NCBI GenBank assembly: GCA_016718135.1 | Contig: JADKEF010000006.1 | Coordinates: forward strand, 124,001 to 188,000 | DNA from: Acidobacteriota bacterium | GTDB lineage: Bacteria; Acidobacteriota; Blastocatellia; Pyrinomonadales; Pyrinomonadaceae | DNA length: 64,000 nucleotides | Reading direction: 5' to 3' | Shown here: piece after piece, positions 34,508 to 43,038 of the stretch | Numbering within the stretch: the stretch's first letter is position 1 | Layout: each line of letters opens with the position of its first letter | Made by a program: the position numbers and the translations under genes | Notes under the pieces: model-generated | What the model saw: the letters and a program-made list of their open reading frames with translations, nothing else | Databases searched by the model: none | Told to the model about the DNA's origin: nothing

Positions 34508-35785
34508 ATGAAAAACCAACTCCTGTTGCTGCTTGTCATTTTGCTGTCCTTGGCAGTCACGCCGGCTGATGCTCAAGGCTCAAGCGCGCCCAGCCCGTAC
34601 CTTTTCGTTTGGTCGGGCGACGGCGACCGAAAAGATTCTGATTTTCTTGCCGTGATCGACGCTCGGCCGAGTTCCGCCAGCTACGGCGAGGTGATCGCGA
34701 CGGTGCCGGTTGGCGCAAAGGAAACATATCCGCATCATACGGAATACGAATTTCCGGCGAATTCAATGCTGTTCGCTAACGGCTGGGGAGCGGGACGAAC
34801 ATTCGTCATTGATCTTCGCGATCCTAAAAAGCCAAAGCTGGCGACCGAATTCAAGAACATATCTGACTACGCTTTCCCGCACGCCTTCGATCGCTTGCCG
34901 AACGGAAATGTCTTGGCGACTTTTCAGGTGAAGACTGCCGGCTTCGAACCTCCCGGAGCCTTGATCGAGCTCGATCCTCGCGGTGCTTTCGTCAGGGCAA
35001 GCAGTGCGGATGTTGCCGGATTGGAAAAGAAACAGCTTTGGCCGTACAGCGTTCTGGCCCTGCCGAAGATCGACCGCGTCGTTACTACGAGTACGGAAAT
35101 GGGGCTTCCCCAATGGGCTCAGCCAAAGTCACACGCTGCATCGCATGAATCCCATACCCTGACCGATACCCATCACATTCAGATCTGGCGGCTGAGCGAC
35201 CTAAAGCTCTTATCGACCGTTCCGTTGCCGGCTCCCGTTACGGGAAAGGCGAACCTTAATCCCGCCGAACCCCGTTTATTGCCGGATGGCAGCGTTTATG
35301 TGAACACATTCAACTGCGGCCTTTTTCGTATCTCCGGACTAGAGGGCGCCGAGCCTAAGGCAGATCCCGTTTATACGTTTCCCGGGGCAGGCTCGAAGGA
35401 AGAATGTGCCGTTCCGGTCGTGATCGGCAAGTACTGGATACAGACTGACCCGTCGCTGCCGGGCCTGATCACATTGGATATCAGCGATCCCGCAAAACCG
35501 CGGGAAGTCTCACGACTGGTTCTCGAAGAGGCATTCAACAAGACACACTGGATCGCAGCTGACCGCAATTCAAACCGGCTGGTCATCACGGGCAACAACC
35601 GGTCCTGGATACTTATCGCGGACCTCGATGCAAGGACCGGAAAATTGACGCTCGACCGTAGGTTCAAGATGAAAGAAGGCGATCGTCCTGGCATCAGCTT
35701 CGAACGGCCTCGATGGCCCCACGGTGAAACGGGCCCCGCCTGGGTTCACGGCGCACTCTTTGGCCCGGTTCCGGCTAAGAAATGA
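34508..35785 (+). CDS. SBP56-type selenium-binding/methanethiol oxidase-like protein, exported
   Basis: A 425-residue beta-propeller protein of the SELENBP1/SBP56 group, whose characterised members bind copper and oxidise methanethiol to formaldehyde, hydrogen peroxide and sulfide. Motifs seen are LFVWSGDGDRKDSDFLAVID, YPHHTEYEFP, TDTHHIQIWRLSDL and ECAVPVVIGKYWIQTD. From ATG 34508 it has a clear signal peptide (LLLLLVILLSLAVTPADA then Q). The frame also opens at 34472 with MKRCPECGR, which is the captured leader of the array genes rather than a real part of this protein. It contains no in-frame TGA. It sits inside the TPR array. Confidence 0.82.
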   Translation: MKNQLLLLLVILLSLAVTPADAQGSSAPSPYLFVWSGDGDRKDSDFLAVIDARPSSASYGEVIATVPVGAKETYPHHTEYEFPANSMLFANGWGAGRTFVIDLRDPKKPKLATEFKNISDYAFPHAFDRLPNGNVLATFQVKTAGFEPPGALIELDPRGAFVRASSADVAGLEKKQLWPYSVLALPKIDRVVTTSTEMGLPQWAQPKSHAASHESHTLTDTHHIQIWRLSDLKLLSTVPLPAPVTGKANLNPAEPRLLPDGSVYVNTFNCGLFRISGLEGAEPKADPVYTFPGAGSKEECAVPVVIGKYWIQTDPSLPGLITLDISDPAKPREVSRLVLEEAFNKTHWIAADRNSNRLVITGNNRSWILIADLDARTGKLTLDRRFKMKEGDRPGISFERPRWPHGETGPAWVHGALFGPVPAKK

Positions 35786-35930
35786 AACCCATATCAATGC
35801 AGGCGTGTTACACCGCCTGAGACCGATTCAGAGAAGATTATGAAACGATGCCCTGAATGTAGGCGGGATTATTACGACGACACGCTGCTGTATTGTCTCG
35901 ACGATGGAAATGCTCTGCTCGAGGGCCCGA

Positions 35931-35960
35931 GGTCAGAACCGGGAGCGGTAGCGACTGGGT
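35931..35960 (+). repeat. 30-bp SEPG element, copy 3
   Basis: Differs by one base from the perfect copies (A to G, giving SEPGAVATG). It lies in the linker of the frameshifted array gene. Confidence 0.85.
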
Positions 35961-36068
35961 TCTCAGCCGACGAGCCGCAAACCGCCATTTTGCACTCGAC
36001 TGCTGCGCCGGGCGAGGCTCCGACTCGCGCAGATCAATACGACTGATGCGACCGCGATACTTCACACT

Positions 36069-36152
36069 GGGGCGGAGGCGGAGCCTCGGGAGTCCTTGGG
36101 CGGGCTGCCGGAAAGGCAGAGCCTTTCCCCTCACCGGGCGGCGAAGCCGCTG
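36069..36152 (+). repeat. 84-bp three-hairpin element, copy 1
   Basis: Contains GGCGGAGCC, a GGAAAGGC/GCCTTTCC stem and GCGGCGAAGCCGC in order. It encodes GAEAEPRESLGGLPERQS and a following AAKPL in the frame of the TPR gene, just before the membrane helix. The outer end of the second stem is slightly diverged. Confidence 0.8.
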
Positions 36153-37607
36153 GCGGCGGGGGTTGTGGCCCTGTTGGTTCTCGTTGGCGGATTCTTTGGT
36201 TATCGATATTTCAGCATCGGTGGATCTTCGGCGATCAATTCCATCGCCGTGATGCCGTTTGAGAATCGGAATTCGGATGCCGATACGGATTATTTGTCGG
36301 ACGGTTTGGCGGAATCGGTGATCTTTCGGCTGACGCAGATCCCTGATCTGAGGGTCAGCCCGACGAGTTCAGTGATGCGTTACAAAGGAGCATCGACTGA
36401 TATTGCCAAGATCGCCTCCGAACTTGGCGTAGATGCGGTGATGACCGGACGCCTTACTAAGCGGGGCGACAATCTGAACATCACGGTCGAGCTCGTGGAT
36501 GTGCGAACCAACAAGTCGCTGTGGGGCGAGCAGTATGAACGGAAACTTTCGGAATTATTGACCACCCAACGCGAGATCGTCGCCGAGATCGTGAACAAAC
36601 TGCAACTAAAATTGTCGGGCGAAAGCGAGCAAAAGCTGGCGAAGAAATACACGGTCAACCCGGAGGCCTATCAAGCGTATTTGAAAGGTCGTTATTATTG
36701 GAACAAGCGAACTGGCGAGAACATAAAGAAAGCGATCGAGCAATTCAATCTCGCGGTGGAAAAAGACCCTAATTATGCTCTGGCGTATGTTGGCCTTGCC
36801 GATTGTTACGCACTTGGCAATGAGCATCTGCAAATGTCGGTTAAAGAATCCGTGCCGCAGGCAAAGGCGTATGCGACCAAAGCTCTGGAACTCGATGGTT
36901 CCCTCGGAGAAGCATACGCGACGTTGGGGATGGTAAACCATCTTTTATGGAATTGGGCCGAATCTGAAAAAGCATATAAGCGGTCGATCGAATTAAACCC
37001 AAATTACGCAACTTCCCGACATTGGTATTCCCGTTTACTTTCTGACCTTAGACGGCAAGATGAAGCCTTGGCGGAGATCAAGCGGGCGAATGAACTTGAC
37101 CCGTTGTCGCCCGTAATTATTGTCAATATTGCACAGTGCTATCAGGAGATGGGTGAGTATCAATCGGCATTTGATTACTGCAACAAAGCACTTGAAATTG
37201 ATCCGACTTTCGCGGGAATGCATTACAATATCGCGTCCATCTATGTCGACCAAAAGCGATCCGCCGAGGCGTTGGCGGAAGCCGAAAAAGACCGGGAATA
37301 CCCAGGCACTCTGGTCATACTGGGTATGGCTTATGCACAGAACGGGAAGCGAAACGAAGCGCTGGCGGTCATCAAGCAACTCGAAGAGCGATTTGCCAAG
37401 GGCGACGAAAGTGCCAGTAGCTCTATTGCCAATGTTTATGTTGAGCTTGGGGAGAAAGAAAAAACTTTTGAATGGCTGGAAAAAGCATTTCAGGTACGAG
37501 ATTTGGGATTGACTTGGTTGAGAATCGGGCCGACCTTTGCCCCGATCCGCGACGACCCGCGTTACAAGGATCTGCTGAAACGGATGAATCTGCCGGAATA
37601 GAACGTT

Positions 37608-39344
37608 ATGAAACGATGCCCTGAATGCGGTCGGGAGTACGACAATACGATGATGTTCTGTCTCGATGACGGAGCCGAGTTGCTCTACGGCCCGGCAAGG
37701 TCAGAACCGGGAGCGATAGCGACCGGGTTCCGATCGGACGAGCCGCAAACCGCGATCATGCACTCGACTGCTGCTTCGGGCGAGGCCCCGACTCGCGCTC
37801 AGATTGACACGACCGAGCAAACTGCCGTTCTGCCTTCGGGCATCCGCGAACCGGTGAAAAATGGTCTCGACAAACGATTGTTGGCCGCGCCGTTTCTAGT
37901 CGCCATTATTGCCCTCGGAGGATTATTTGGATATCGCTATTTCACCGCTTCGGACGCCGGTCAAATAAATTCGATCGCTGTTCTTCCGTTCGAAAACCGA
38001 AGTGGGGATGCCGATACCGATTATCTCTCGGACGGGCTGGCGGATTCTTTGATCTATCGTCTTTCGCAATTGCCGAATCTAAAGGTCAGCCCGACGAGTT
38101 CGGTCATGCGGTACAAGGGGAAGGAAACGGATGTTGCGACGATAGCTAAGGAACTCGAGGTCGATGCCGTTATGTCGGGGCGTTTGTCACAGCGCGGCGA
38201 TGACCTATCGATAAGTGTGCAGCTGATCGACGCAGGGACAAAAAAATTGATCTGGGCCGAGCAGTATGACCGTAAAATGGCCGATCTGCTGGCCACGCAG
38301 CGTGAGATCGCGACGGCCATCACGCAAAAGCTTGAGCTGAAACTGTCGGGCAACGAAACGGGTATAACCAAAAAATACACAGACAATAATGAGGCCTACC
38401 AGCTTTACCTGCGCGGACGCCACAGCTTTGCCAAGCGGACAAAGGAAGACATGCTCCGCGCTATCGAATTCTTCAAGCAGGCTGTCAAGCTCGATCCAAA
38501 ATTCGCATTGGCATATGCTCGGCTCTCCGAAGTCTATGGCACTATGCCGGCCTATCCTTACCTTTCTCCAAGGGAGGCCTTTCCTGAAGCTAAAGCCGCA
38601 GCCGAAAAAGCATTGGAAATTGACCCGACGCTATCCGAGGCCCACACTTTTCTCGCTTATGCACAGGTGATCTATGACTGGAACTGGGCTGAGGGCGAAC
38701 GTTCTTTCAAGCGAGCCCTCGAACTAGACCCGAATAATTTCTCCGCCCATTTTCGCTACGGTCAGATATATCTGCTCTCGACGGGCAGAATTGATGAAGG
38801 CATCAGCGAGATCAAACAAGGACTCAAAGCAGAACCCCTGGATGTGAATATGGGGGTTACTGTCGCCTGGGCGGATCTTATACGAGGACAAAATGAGGAA
38901 GCTCTTGAGGTGGCTCGTAAAATTCACGATCTTGAACCGAACCACCTACTTTCGCGATGGATGCTTGCATCGGTCCTCACCGAAATGCGCAGGCACGATG
39001 AGGCGATAGCTCTATGTGAGAAATGGCTGCAAGCTGAACCGAATAGCCAAATGGCCATTCGTGATGCGGGATTTGCCTATGCCAAAGCCGGACGCCGCGA
39101 CAAAGCGGAGGAAATGATCGCCCGGTATCGGGAACTCGCAAAAACCGAGTGGGTGGCGGCGGCCCGAATCGCTTCGATCTATGGCGCTTTGGGTGAGAAG
39201 GACAAAGCGTTCGCTGAGTTGGAAAAGGCATTAGAGGCACGTGATTGGGAAATGCATCGGCTCAACGTCGAGTTATATATGCGGCCCCTGCGTGATGATC
39301 CGCGATTTAAGGCAATGCTCAAACGCGTAAATCTACCGGAATAG
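37608..39344 (+). CDS. Zinc-ribbon/TolB-like/TPR membrane protein
   Basis: A 578-residue intact array member. Residues 4-22 form a zinc-ribbon-like knuckle (CPEC and CLDDG, three cysteines plus Asp). Residues 28-90 are a linker with the SEPGAIATG repeat. One membrane helix is at 91-109 (LLAAPFLVAIIALGGLFGY). A TolB-like/FlgO-like domain spans about 120-250 (INSIAVLPFENRSGDADTDYLSDG), and TPR units fill 255-570. The domain order is like the non-catalytic part of adenylate-cyclase-associated TPR proteins; no cyclase domain is present. The knuckle should face the cytosol and the TolB/TPR part the periplasm. It starts six bases after the previous gene. Role unknown. Confidence 0.8.
   Translation: MKRCPECGREYDNTMMFCLDDGAELLYGPARSEPGAIATGFRSDEPQTAIMHSTAASGEAPTRAQIDTTEQTAVLPSGIREPVKNGLDKRLLAAPFLVAIIALGGLFGYRYFTASDAGQINSIAVLPFENRSGDADTDYLSDGLADSLIYRLSQLPNLKVSPTSSVMRYKGKETDVATIAKELEVDAVMSGRLSQRGDDLSISVQLIDAGTKKLIWAEQYDRKMADLLATQREIATAITQKLELKLSGNETGITKKYTDNNEAYQLYLRGRHSFAKRTKEDMLRAIEFFKQAVKLDPKFALAYARLSEVYGTMPAYPYLSPREAFPEAKAAAEKALEIDPTLSEAHTFLAYAQVIYDWNWAEGERSFKRALELDPNNFSAHFRYGQIYLLSTGRIDEGISEIKQGLKAEPLDVNMGVTVAWADLIRGQNEEALEVARKIHDLEPNHLLSRWMLASVLTEMRRHDEAIALCEKWLQAEPNSQMAIRDAGFAYAKAGRRDKAEEMIARYRELAKTEWVAAARIASIYGALGEKDKAFAELEKALEARDWEMHRLNVELYMRPLRDDPRFKAMLKRVNLPE
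37699..37728 (+). repeat. 30-bp SEPG element, copy 4
   Basis: One base differs from the perfect copies (T to C, which makes the outer inverted repeat stronger). It encodes SEPGAIATGF in the linker. Confidence 0.85.
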
Positions 39345-39350
39345 AACATT

Positions 39351-41150
39351 ATGAAACGATGCCCTGAATGTAGGCGGGATTATTACGACGACACGCTGCT
39401 GTATTGTCTCGAGGATGGAAATGCGCTCGTTCAAGGCTCAGTCCCATCGCCAGATGAGCCAGCGACGGCGATCTTGTCAGAACCGGGCGCGATAGCGACT
39501 GGGTTCTCAGCCGACGAACCGCAAACCGCCCTTCTTCACTCGACCGCCGCTCCGGGCGAAACTCCGACTCGGGCGCAGATTCATACTACGGAACAGACAG
39601 CGATTCTAAGCACAGGAGCGGAGGCGGAGCCTCGGGAATCTTTGGGTGGGCTTTCGGAAAGGCCGAGCCTTTCCGCTCATCGGGCGGCAAAGCCGCTGAT
39701 TGCTGCGGTGGTCGCTGTTGCTGTTTTGGTCGGCGGGTTCTTCGGCTACAAATATCTTTCACCAACCAAACAGATCAATTCCATCGCCGTGATGCCGTTT
39801 GTTAATGAAGGCGGAAACGCAGATGTCGAATATTTGAGCGATGGGATGACGGAGACGCTCATCAAGAGCTTGTCGGAATTGCCGAATCTGAATGTCAAAC
39901 CGCGTTCGTCTGTCTTTCGTTACAAAGGAAAAGATACCGATTTGAAGACCATCGGCAAAGAACTTAATGTCGAGGCGATATTGAATGGCAGGGTGATTCA
40001 ACGTGGCGAACAACTGACTCTTAGTTTGGAATTAGTTGATGTCCAAAACGACAAAGTGCTGTGGACGGAAAGCTACGGGCGCAAGCAATCCGACCTTGTT
40101 TCTCTGCAAAGTGAGATCGCCAGAGACGTTTCGACCAAACTCAAACTAAAACTTTCCGGTGCGGACGAAGCGAAAGTAACCAAAACCTCAACCGCAAATC
40201 CCGAAGCCTATCAAGCGTATTTGAAGGGACGTTATTATTGGGCTAGGCGGACGGGGGAAAATCTCAAGAAGGCGATCGAGCAATTCAAGGCGGCGACTGA
40301 CCGTGACCCGAATTACGCCCTCGCATACGCAGGTCTTGCCGATTGCTATGTTGTATTGAATCAATATGCAGGAACGCCCTTGACCGAAACGATACCCCAG
40401 GCGAAGACTTACGCCGAGCGTGCGATTACCATTGATGGACAATTAGCAGATCCCCACACAGCGCTAGGTGTCATCTATGAGCAATCCTGGCAATGGGCGG
40501 AGGCCGAGCGGGAATTCAAGCGAGCTATCGAACTTAACCCAAATTACGCAACTGCGTTTCATTGGTATGCTACTTTCCTAAGAAATACCGGTCGGACAAA
40601 TGAAGCTGTCCCGTTGATCACGCGGGCACAGGAAATTGACCCGCTTTCGAGCGTTATCCACAGCGAAGTCGCGGTGATCTTCCTAGTCCAAAACAACTAT
40701 CAAGCCGCAATTGAAACCTGCCTCAAAATAATTGAACTCGATCCCGCGTTTTCAAACGCTTATCAGTATCTGGGTCTATCTTATTTTAAGGTAGGGCGAA
40801 ATGCCGAGGCTCTTACAACTTTGGAAAAAGCAGTCGAACTGAGCAAAAGGGACGGCGAGAAACTAAGGTATCTGGGATATGGATTCGCTATTGAAGGAAA
40901 ACGCGTGCAAGCATACGCTATTCTCAAGGAATTGGAGGAGAAGTATGTAAAAAAGGAAGCAAACGGACGCGATGTCGCGAGTGTATATGCGGGTTTAGGT
41001 GAGAAAGACAAGGCATTTGAATGGCTTGAGAAAGACTTTCAGACCAAAGCGGGGGAGTTTTCGCCGATGACATGGGAGATCCCTTTTGAAACTCTCCGCG
41101 GCGACTCGCGATACAAGGATCTGCTGAAACGGATGAATCTGCCGGAATAG
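39351..41150 (+). CDS. Zinc-ribbon/TolB-like/TPR membrane protein
   Basis: A 599-residue paralogue with the same order: zinc-ribbon (MKRCPECRRDYYDDTLLYC), long linker, membrane helix (AAVVAVAVLVGGFFGYKYL, about 122-140), TolB-like domain and TPRs. The TolB-like part is the most divergent of the array (MPFVNEGGNADVEYLSDGMTETLIKSLSELPNLNVKPRSSVFRYKG), so it may recognise something different. The linker holds both the 30-bp and the 84-bp repeat elements. It starts six bases after the preceding stop and ends with LLKRMNLPE, like its neighbours. Confidence 0.8.
   Translation: MKRCPECRRDYYDDTLLYCLEDGNALVQGSVPSPDEPATAILSEPGAIATGFSADEPQTALLHSTAAPGETPTRAQIHTTEQTAILSTGAEAEPRESLGGLSERPSLSAHRAAKPLIAAVVAVAVLVGGFFGYKYLSPTKQINSIAVMPFVNEGGNADVEYLSDGMTETLIKSLSELPNLNVKPRSSVFRYKGKDTDLKTIGKELNVEAILNGRVIQRGEQLTLSLELVDVQNDKVLWTESYGRKQSDLVSLQSEIARDVSTKLKLKLSGADEAKVTKTSTANPEAYQAYLKGRYYWARRTGENLKKAIEQFKAATDRDPNYALAYAGLADCYVVLNQYAGTPLTETIPQAKTYAERAITIDGQLADPHTALGVIYEQSWQWAEAEREFKRAIELNPNYATAFHWYATFLRNTGRTNEAVPLITRAQEIDPLSSVIHSEVAVIFLVQNNYQAAIETCLKIIELDPAFSNAYQYLGLSYFKVGRNAEALTTLEKAVELSKRDGEKLRYLGYGFAIEGKRVQAYAILKELEEKYVKKEANGRDVASVYAGLGEKDKAFEWLEKDFQTKAGEFSPMTWEIPFETLRGDSRYKDLLKRMNLPE
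39475..39504 (+). repeat. 30-bp SEPG element, copy 5
   Basis: Two bases differ from the perfect copies. It encodes SEPGAIATGF in the linker of the array gene. Confidence 0.8.
39615..39698 (+). repeat. 84-bp three-hairpin element, copy 2
   Basis: The second stem is CGGAAAGGC/GCCTTTCCG with a CGA loop (other copies have AGA). It encodes GAEAEPRESLGGLSERPS and then AAKPL in frame. Confidence 0.82.
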
Positions 41151-41156
41151 AAGCTT

Positions 41157-43034
41157 ATGAAAAGATGCCCTGAATGCAGACGGGATTATTACGACGACAC
41201 GCTGCTGTATTGTCTCGACGATGGCAATGCGCTGCTCGAAGGCCCGGCGTCGGGAAGACGGGAGACGAAAGACGGGAGTCCGGAGAACGAGCCGCAGACA
41301 GCGATCTTGCCCGGGCTTGGAGTCCCGCCTTTAGGCGGCTCCGGGTCAGAACCGGGAGCGATAGCGACTGGGTTCCGGGGCGGTGAGGATAAGACCAGCC
41401 AGCATATAATTACGACTGGCCAAACAGCTATCTTCCAAACCGGAGCGGAGGCGGAGCCTCGGGAATCTTTGGGAGGGCTTTCGGAAAGGCAGAGCCTTTC
41501 CGCACATCTGGCGGCAAAGCCGCTGGGCGGGAGAATGAAAATACTCGTTGCGTTTGGTTTCGCAGCGTTGATTTTGGTTGGCGGGTTCTTCGGTTATCGC
41601 TATTTCAGCTCCTCGAGCAGCGGACCGATCAATTCGATCGCGGTGCTTCCGTTTGAGAATCGCAGCGGAAATGCCGACACCGATTACCTGTCCGATGGGC
41701 TGGCCGAGTCGCTCATATACAAGCTGTCGCAGCTCTCAGGGCTAAAAGTCAGCCCGACAAGTTCGGTCTTAAAGTACAAAGGCTCCCAGACGGACATCGC
41801 GGCGATCTCGAAAGAGTTGGAAGTGGATGCCGTGATGTCGGGCAGGGTGACGCAACGCGGCGACGATCTAACTATTAGCGTTGAACTGACAGACGCTCGA
41901 ACCAAAAAGCTGATCTGGGGGGAACAGTATGCCAGAAAGCTGGCTGACCTGTTAGCGACCCAGCGCGAGATCGCTGCAACGGTGGTTCAGAAACTGCAGC
42001 TGCAGCTTTCAGGTGACCAAACGCAGGGCCTCGCTAAACAATATACGAATAACAATGAGGCGTATCAGCTTTATCTAAAGGGGCGATTTTACTCGAACAA
42101 ACGTACTCCCGCGGGGATGAAGTCAGCGATCGAGCAGTTCAAAGCAGCTGCCGAGAAAGACCCCAACTTCGCTCTTGCTTACGCCGGGCTCGCAGATGCG
42201 TACTACCTCACACAGGTTGTCGGGGACAACACCGCGAAAGCTCAGGGAAAGGAAACGCTCGCGGCGGCTCGGTCTTATTTAGATAAGGCTCTCGCGCTCG
42301 ACCCGTCCCTCGCTGAGGCCCACGCAACACTTGGCAATATAATAGGTTCCACGGAGGGTAAGTGGACAGAGGCTGAGTCGAGCTTTAAGCGCTCTATTGA
42401 GTTGAATCCGAACTATCCGTCGGCACACCATTTTTATTCGCTCTTGCTCCGAAAACAGGGCCGTTTCGACGAAGCTTTCGATGAAGCCATTAAAGCAAAG
42501 CAGGCTGATGAGTTATCTGCAGGCATTAGCAGTAACATGGCCGAAAACCTTTATGAAAAAGGTGATATTGAGGCAGCTATCGCCGAAGCTAACCGCGGTA
42601 TAGGACTCGCTCCTTTCTGGAGGCAATATCGTACGCTGGCACATTGCTACTTGCGTGTTGGCAAAACGGACGAGGCATTGGCCAATGCACGGAAGGCATA
42701 CGAAGTTTACGCTTCACCAACCACCCTTTCGGTGATCGGTTATGTTCAGGCAGTAGCCGGCAACCATGCAGAAGCGAAGGCAATACTCAGCCAACTTGAA
42801 AACAGTTTCGCAAAAGGCGATAAAGACGGTGCGTCCAGCGCCAGCGCGACCTCTGTCGCAACTGTCTATGCGGGCCTCGGCAAAACTGATCGCGTTTTTG
42901 AATGGCTGGAAAAAGATTTTCAGGCCAACCGGTACGGTAATATATGGGGCCTGCGGACATCTCCTCAGTTTGTACCGCTCCGCGGTGACCCGAGATTCAA
43001 GGACCTGATGAGACGAGTGGGCCTGCCTCAATAA
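41157..43034 (+). CDS. Zinc-ribbon/TolB-like/TPR membrane protein (longest linker)
   Basis: At 625 residues this is the longest array member, because its linker (about 28-130) holds three kinds of palindromic repeat in a row: a CCGCC/GGCGG hairpin, the 30-bp SEPG element and the 84-bp element. The membrane helix ILVAFGFAALILVGGFFGYRYF (about 129-150) follows. The TolB-like domain (SIAVLPFENRSGNADTDYLSDG) and TPR units complete it. It ends with LMRRVGLPQ, slightly different from its neighbours, and the next gene begins after four bases instead of six. Confidence 0.8.
   Translation: MKRCPECRRDYYDDTLLYCLDDGNALLEGPASGRRETKDGSPENEPQTAILPGLGVPPLGGSGSEPGAIATGFRGGEDKTSQHIITTGQTAIFQTGAEAEPRESLGGLSERQSLSAHLAAKPLGGRMKILVAFGFAALILVGGFFGYRYFSSSSSGPINSIAVLPFENRSGNADTDYLSDGLAESLIYKLSQLSGLKVSPTSSVLKYKGSQTDIAAISKELEVDAVMSGRVTQRGDDLTISVELTDARTKKLIWGEQYARKLADLLATQREIAATVVQKLQLQLSGDQTQGLAKQYTNNNEAYQLYLKGRFYSNKRTPAGMKSAIEQFKAAAEKDPNFALAYAGLADAYYLTQVVGDNTAKAQGKETLAAARSYLDKALALDPSLAEAHATLGNIIGSTEGKWTEAESSFKRSIELNPNYPSAHHFYSLLLRKQGRFDEAFDEAIKAKQADELSAGISSNMAENLYEKGDIEAAIAEANRGIGLAPFWRQYRTLAHCYLRVGKTDEALANARKAYEVYASPTTLSVIGYVQAVAGNHAEAKAILSQLENSFAKGDKDGASSASATSVATVYAGLGKTDRVFEWLEKDFQANRYGNIWGLRTSPQFVPLRGDPRFKDLMRRVGLPQ
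41325..41338. repeat. CCGCC/GGCGG hairpin repeat
   Basis: CCGCC at 41325-41329 pairs with GGCGG at 41334-41338 around TTTA. It is translated as part of LGVPPLGGSG, directly before the perfect SEPG element. Confidence 0.6.
41344..41373 (+). repeat. 30-bp SEPG element, copy 6 (perfect)
   Basis: Identical to the purL copy at all 30 bases. It encodes SEPGAIATG followed by F in the linker. Confidence 0.9.
41442..41525 (+). repeat. 84-bp three-hairpin element, copy 3
   Basis: The second stem is a perfect CGGAAAGGC-AGA-GCCTTTCCG and the third is GCGGC-AAA-GCCGC. It encodes GAEAEPRESLGGLSERQS and then AAKPL before the membrane helix. Confidence 0.85.
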
Positions 43035-43038
43035 AGTT

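Larger units (their letters stand above)
35840..37601 (+). pseudogene. Zinc-ribbon/TolB-like/TPR protein, apparent 2-nt frameshift
   Basis: The frame 35840-36046 gives the zinc-ribbon and linker (MKRCPECRRDYYDDTLLYC, SEPGAVATGF, STAAPGEAPTRA), then stops early. The rest continues in another frame through 37601. Comparison with the intact paralogue at 46660 shows that two bases of a GCGCGC run are missing near 36025-36031. The second part has a membrane helix (VVALLVLVGGFFGYRYF), a TolB-like domain (INSIAVMPFENRNSDADTDYLSDGLAESV) and about eight TPR units. Both an assembly error and real decay are possible. If inactive, the downstream part might still be made from TTG 36096. Confidence 0.75.

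Noticed and set aside
34472..35785. SBP56-type protein as a selenocysteine protein
   Set aside because: The name 'selenium-binding' refers to bound selenium or copper; the gene has no in-frame TGA.
36020..36032. Phase variation by a GC-repeat tract in the array gene
   Set aside because: The tract is only two or three GC units, too short for high-rate slippage.
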